From JANQPX01 sp965204405 (GTDB lineage: Bacteria; Pseudomonadota; Alphaproteobacteria; Geminicoccales; Geminicoccaceae): a DNA stretch of 64,000 nucleotides. The stretch lies in NCBI GenBank assembly GCA_965204405.1, contig CBDBEN010000005.1, positions 2,852,001 through 2,916,000 of the forward strand, written 5' to 3'. Positions 61,321-64,000 of this stretch are shown here, in pieces (position 1 is the first letter of the stretch; each line of letters opens with the position of its first letter). A program made the position numbers and the translations under genes. The notes below the pieces were generated by a model, which had not been told where the DNA came from, did not search any database, and saw only the letters and a list, made by a program, of their open reading frames with translations.

Positions 61321-62880
61321 ATGAAGAATCCCCTTCGTACCGCTAAAGCATGTGCCGCCCTCGTGCCCGATGGAGCGACCGTCGCCATCGCCGGTTCCGG
61401 CGGCGGGCTGATCGAGCCGGATGCGGTTCTTGAAGCAATCGAGGCGCGCTTTCTCCACACCGGTCATCCGAATAACCTGACCATCGTGCATGCGCTCGGC
61501 ATCGGGGCGAGAGGCGAGCGCGGCATCAGCCGCCTTGCTTATGAGGGCATGGTCAAAAGGGTGATCGGTGGACACTGGACCTGGTCGCCGCAAATGCAGG
61601 CCTTGGCGCGGGAGGAGAAGATCGATGCCTTCACCCTCCCCGCCGGCGCAATCATGCTGCTAATGCGCGAGATCGGTGCTGGCCGCCCTGGCCTCTTCAC
61701 CCATGTCGGCCTCGGCACCTTCGCCGATCCCCGTCAAGGTGGTGGTGCTTGCAACGAGCGGGCACGGCAGGCCGAGCCGATCGTTGAGCTGGTCAGTTTC
61801 GATGGCCAGGAAAAGCTGCGCTACAAGCCGTTCAACGTGGATGTCGGAATCATCAGAGGCAGCGAAGCCGATACCGTCGGCAATCTCTCCACCGCACGCG
61901 AAGCCGCCGATATCGACGTCACCGGCGTCGCCCTTGCTGCCCATAACTCGGGCGGCGTCGTGCTGGCGCAAGCGCAGCATCAAGTCGAGCGCGGTGAGCT
62001 TCAGCCCCGCTCGGTGACCGTACCGGGAGTGATGATCGATGCGTTGATCCTGGCGCCCGATCAACCCCAGACCCATCTTGGCGACGGCTACGATGACAGT
62101 CTCTCCGGCACCGGCCAGCGGCCGGAGGCGGGCCTCGACATGGCACCGGAACCACCGCCGACCGGTGTCCGGCGGATCATCGCATCACGTGCGGCGGACG
62201 AGCTGGCACCAGGCGTCTCCGTCAATTTCGGCTTCGGCATTCCTGGCGGCATCCCCGCCCTCTTGAGGGACCAGGGCAGGCTCGACGATATCTGGATCTC
62301 GGTCGAGCAAGGCATGCATAACGGCCAGCTCCTTGACGGCGATCTGTTCGGTGCCGCCCGCTATCCTGATGCGCTGCTCAGCTCGCTCGCCCAATTCGAT
62401 TTCTACAGCGGCGGCGGTCTCGACGTTGCCTGCCTCGGGATGGCTGAGCTGGATCGGCAGGGCAATGTCAACGTCTCCCGTCTCGGCCCTAACATCGTCG
62501 GCCCCGGCGGCTTCGTCGACATCACGCAGAACGCCAAGAAGGTCGTCTTCTGCGGCACCTTCGAAGCCAGGGGGTCGAGTGTCGACATCAAGAACAAGGG
62601 GCTGGTCGTGAGGCAGCATGGCCAAGTAAGAAAACTGGTCGACCAGGTCGCCGAAATAAGCTTCTCCGCAGACTATGCACGCCGGCACGGCCGAACCGTC
62701 ATCTACGTCACCGAGCGTGCCGTGTTTCGCCTGATCGACAATGGCATTGAGCTTTTCGAGATCGCCGACGGTGTCGACCTTGAGCGTGACGTGCTCGCCA
62801 GAATGACTTTCAAACCGAGTATTGCATCAGACCTGCAAACGATGCCTGCCCGTCATTTCAACGCGCCGAGCGAGGCCTGA
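61321..62880 (+). CDS. Two-domain acyl-CoA:carboxylate CoA-transferase (family I)
   Basis: From ATG 61321 the product is 519 residues, a fusion of the alpha and beta halves as in propionate CoA-transferase and SCOT-like enzymes. The N-terminal glycine-rich IAGSGGGLIEPDAVLEAIEA binds CoA; the catalytic Glu is in WISVEQGMHNGQLLDGDLFG. The enzyme moves CoA from an acyl-CoA to a free acid, forming a glutamyl-CoA intermediate. It is 130 bp after the GMC gene. With the acyl-CoA dehydrogenase it could activate and desaturate a carboxylate from the betaine pathway; this is inference. Confidence 0.9.
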   Translation: MKNPLRTAKACAALVPDGATVAIAGSGGGLIEPDAVLEAIEARFLHTGHPNNLTIVHALGIGARGERGISRLAYEGMVKRVIGGHWTWSPQMQALAREEKIDAFTLPAGAIMLLMREIGAGRPGLFTHVGLGTFADPRQGGGACNERARQAEPIVELVSFDGQEKLRYKPFNVDVGIIRGSEADTVGNLSTAREAADIDVTGVALAAHNSGGVVLAQAQHQVERGELQPRSVTVPGVMIDALILAPDQPQTHLGDGYDDSLSGTGQRPEAGLDMAPEPPPTGVRRIIASRAADELAPGVSVNFGFGIPGGIPALLRDQGRLDDIWISVEQGMHNGQLLDGDLFGAARYPDALLSSLAQFDFYSGGGLDVACLGMAELDRQGNVNVSRLGPNIVGPGGFVDITQNAKKVVFCGTFEARGSSVDIKNKGLVVRQHGQVRKLVDQVAEISFSADYARRHGRTVIYVTERAVFRLIDNGIELFEIADGVDLERDVLARMTFKPSIASDLQTMPARHFNAPSEA

Positions 62881-63150
62881 TCACCTACGATCGAGAAGGC
62901 AACCGACTGCCACTTATGACAAGACCACCGCCATAGTGTATGATGCGTGAGCAGCAAGCGTCTTGATGCTTTTCTCTCGATGCAGCGAACAATACCGAAA
63001 AACCAAACGAACCCGAACCCCGCAGAAAACATAAGCTTTTCCACGTCCCTTCAAAGATCCCTCCTCGGAAATCCAGATTGCCAGCTTCGTCGCTTAGGCA
63101 TATAAGTAACTAAATAGTGAATTAATAAACTCTTCAGGGAGAATGAAACG

Positions 63151-64000
63151 ATGTCGCATGAAATGGGACGAAAAGACGGGGCACAATCACATCTCGGCCG
63201 CCGTGATGTTCTGAAAAGCGCAGCAGGCATCGCCGGCATCGGTCTTGCGCCGGGCCTCCTCGGCAGGGCAGCCTTTGCTCAGGCGGATGAATGGACCCTC
63301 GCCATCTCCATGCGCTCGCTCGCCAATCCCTATCACGCCACTTTTGCCAATGCCGGCAAGGCATTCGCCGAGTCCATCGGGGCACCCTTCGAGATGCTGG
63401 TCACCGAAGGCAATAGTGAAAAAGGCATCGCCGACGTCCGTGCTCTGCTCGCCCGCACCGAAGGTAAGCTGGTCCTGAACATCGATCCGAACGACAGTCC
63501 CGATGCGCGGGTGATCGTCGAGGAATGCGCGAAAGCGGGCGCTTATGTCGTGACCCAGTGGAACAAACCCGACGATCTCCATCCCTGGGACTTCAACCCC
63601 AACTATGTCGCCCATATGTCGTTCGACGGCGTACCCACCTCGACGGCGATCACCGAAGCCTTGATCGGCTCAATGGGGGGCGAAGGCGGCATCGTTGCGA
63701 TCGGCGGCATTCTCTCGAACGTACCGGCGATCGAGCGCAAGCTCGGCATGGAGCAGGCGGTCGAAGCAACCGGCGGCAAGGTGCAGATCCTCGACTTCCA
63801 GCCGGCCGATTGGAACGAGACCAAGGCCTTCGAGATCATGCAGGCCTGGCTGACCCGTTTCGGCGACGACATCAAGGGGGTCTGGGCCGCCAATGACGGC
63901 ATGGCGATCGGCGCCCTCGAAGCCCTTCGCCAGGAGGGCCGCGCCGGCGACGTACCGGTCACCGGTATCGACGGTATCGATGCGGCGGTTCAGGCGATCG
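63151..64000 (+). CDS. Sugar-type ABC binding protein with Tat signal (partial)
   Basis: The frame starts ATG 63151 with AGGGAGA seven bases ahead and runs off the window. A twin-arginine signal (HLGRRDVLKSAAGIAGIGLA) leads to the mature protein at about AFAQADEWTLAIS. The body has the type-1 binding protein order: SMRSLANPYHATFANAGKAF, TEGNSEKGIADVRALLA, GGEGGIVAIGGILSNVPAIE, GVWAANDGMAIGALEALRQE. About 280 residues are visible. It likely begins another ABC operon, perhaps for a sugar or polyol. Confidence 0.92.
   Translation, partial: MSHEMGRKDGAQSHLGRRDVLKSAAGIAGIGLAPGLLGRAAFAQADEWTLAISMRSLANPYHATFANAGKAFAESIGAPFEMLVTEGNSEKGIADVRALLARTEGKLVLNIDPNDSPDARVIVEECAKAGAYVVTQWNKPDDLHPWDFNPNYVAHMSFDGVPTSTAITEALIGSMGGEGGIVAIGGILSNVPAIERKLGMEQAVEATGGKVQILDFQPADWNETKAFEIMQAWLTRFGDDIKGVWAANDGMAIGALEALRQEGRAGDVPVTGIDGIDAAVQAI

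Overview
The window looks like chromosome (or a large replicon) of an alphaproteobacterium, most likely Hyphomicrobiales/Rhizobiaceae-like. Reasons: high GC outside the mobile regions, tRNA-Phe-type attachment sequence of alphaproteobacterial form, IS630 and IS1380 elements of the kind common in rhizobia, a DUF1062 protein, and dense TRAP/ABC/BCCT uptake and catabolic operons. Species cannot be named from the sequence alone. There are no rRNA genes, no intact tRNA and no CRISPR array.

Region 1 (1-4752) is the right end of an integrated prophage or phage-like island. All genes read leftwards: a tyrosine integrase, three unrecognised proteins, a helix-turn-helix replication protein broken by one in-frame TAG, a small protein, and a zinc-ribbon/primase pair that runs off the left edge. 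It ends in a 45-nt copy of the 3' part of tRNA-Phe (4708-4752), the likely attR.

Region 2 (4753-12.2 kb) is a scrapyard of mobile DNA: a second tyrosine recombinase gene cut by a complete IS630-type element with TA duplication, a DUF1062 gene, an internally deleted IS1380 copy, a broken paiB-like gene, a pentapeptide-repeat protein, a perfect 25-bp inverted repeat and a VOC protein.

Region 3 (12.6-33.5 kb) is ordinary metabolism and transport: PPK2; a glycerol-3-phosphate-type dehydrogenase, flavoprotein and FGGY kinase operon divergent from a DeoR regulator with a TRAP transporter; an unusual ClC protein without the gating glutamate; an orphan ABC binding protein next to a decayed ABC ATPase; a ribose-type ABC operon; a sterol desaturase with TetR; a DHFR-like reductase; LysR/MFS. 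Two full 124-bp palindromic mini-elements and one partial copy sit in the gaps; their ends match the IS630 element of region 2.

Region 4 (33.5-64 kb) is a broad catabolic region. A GMC dehydrogenase with a Tat-type small subunit is followed by a 4-hydroxyproline 2-epimerase/dehydrogenase/dipeptidase operon, a polyprenyl sugar transferase, a D-amino-acid-oxidase-like flavoprotein and a secreted pentapeptide protein. Then comes a betaine module: an MttB-family (non-pyrrolysine) methyltransferase, a hydroxyproline-betaine epimerase-like enolase-superfamily enzyme, two SDRs and a BCCT transporter. A reverse operon (DHDPS-family lyase, aldehyde dehydrogenase, amine oxidase-like flavoprotein, quinone reductase-like) shares an 18-bp upstream motif with the MttB operon, which ties the two together. 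An acyl-CoA dehydrogenase/SDR/TetR operon, a choline-dehydrogenase-like GMC enzyme, a CoA-transferase and the start of a sugar-type ABC binding protein finish the window. I read region 4 as a system for taking up and degrading (hydroxy)proline betaine and hydroxyproline, but the substrate is inferred.
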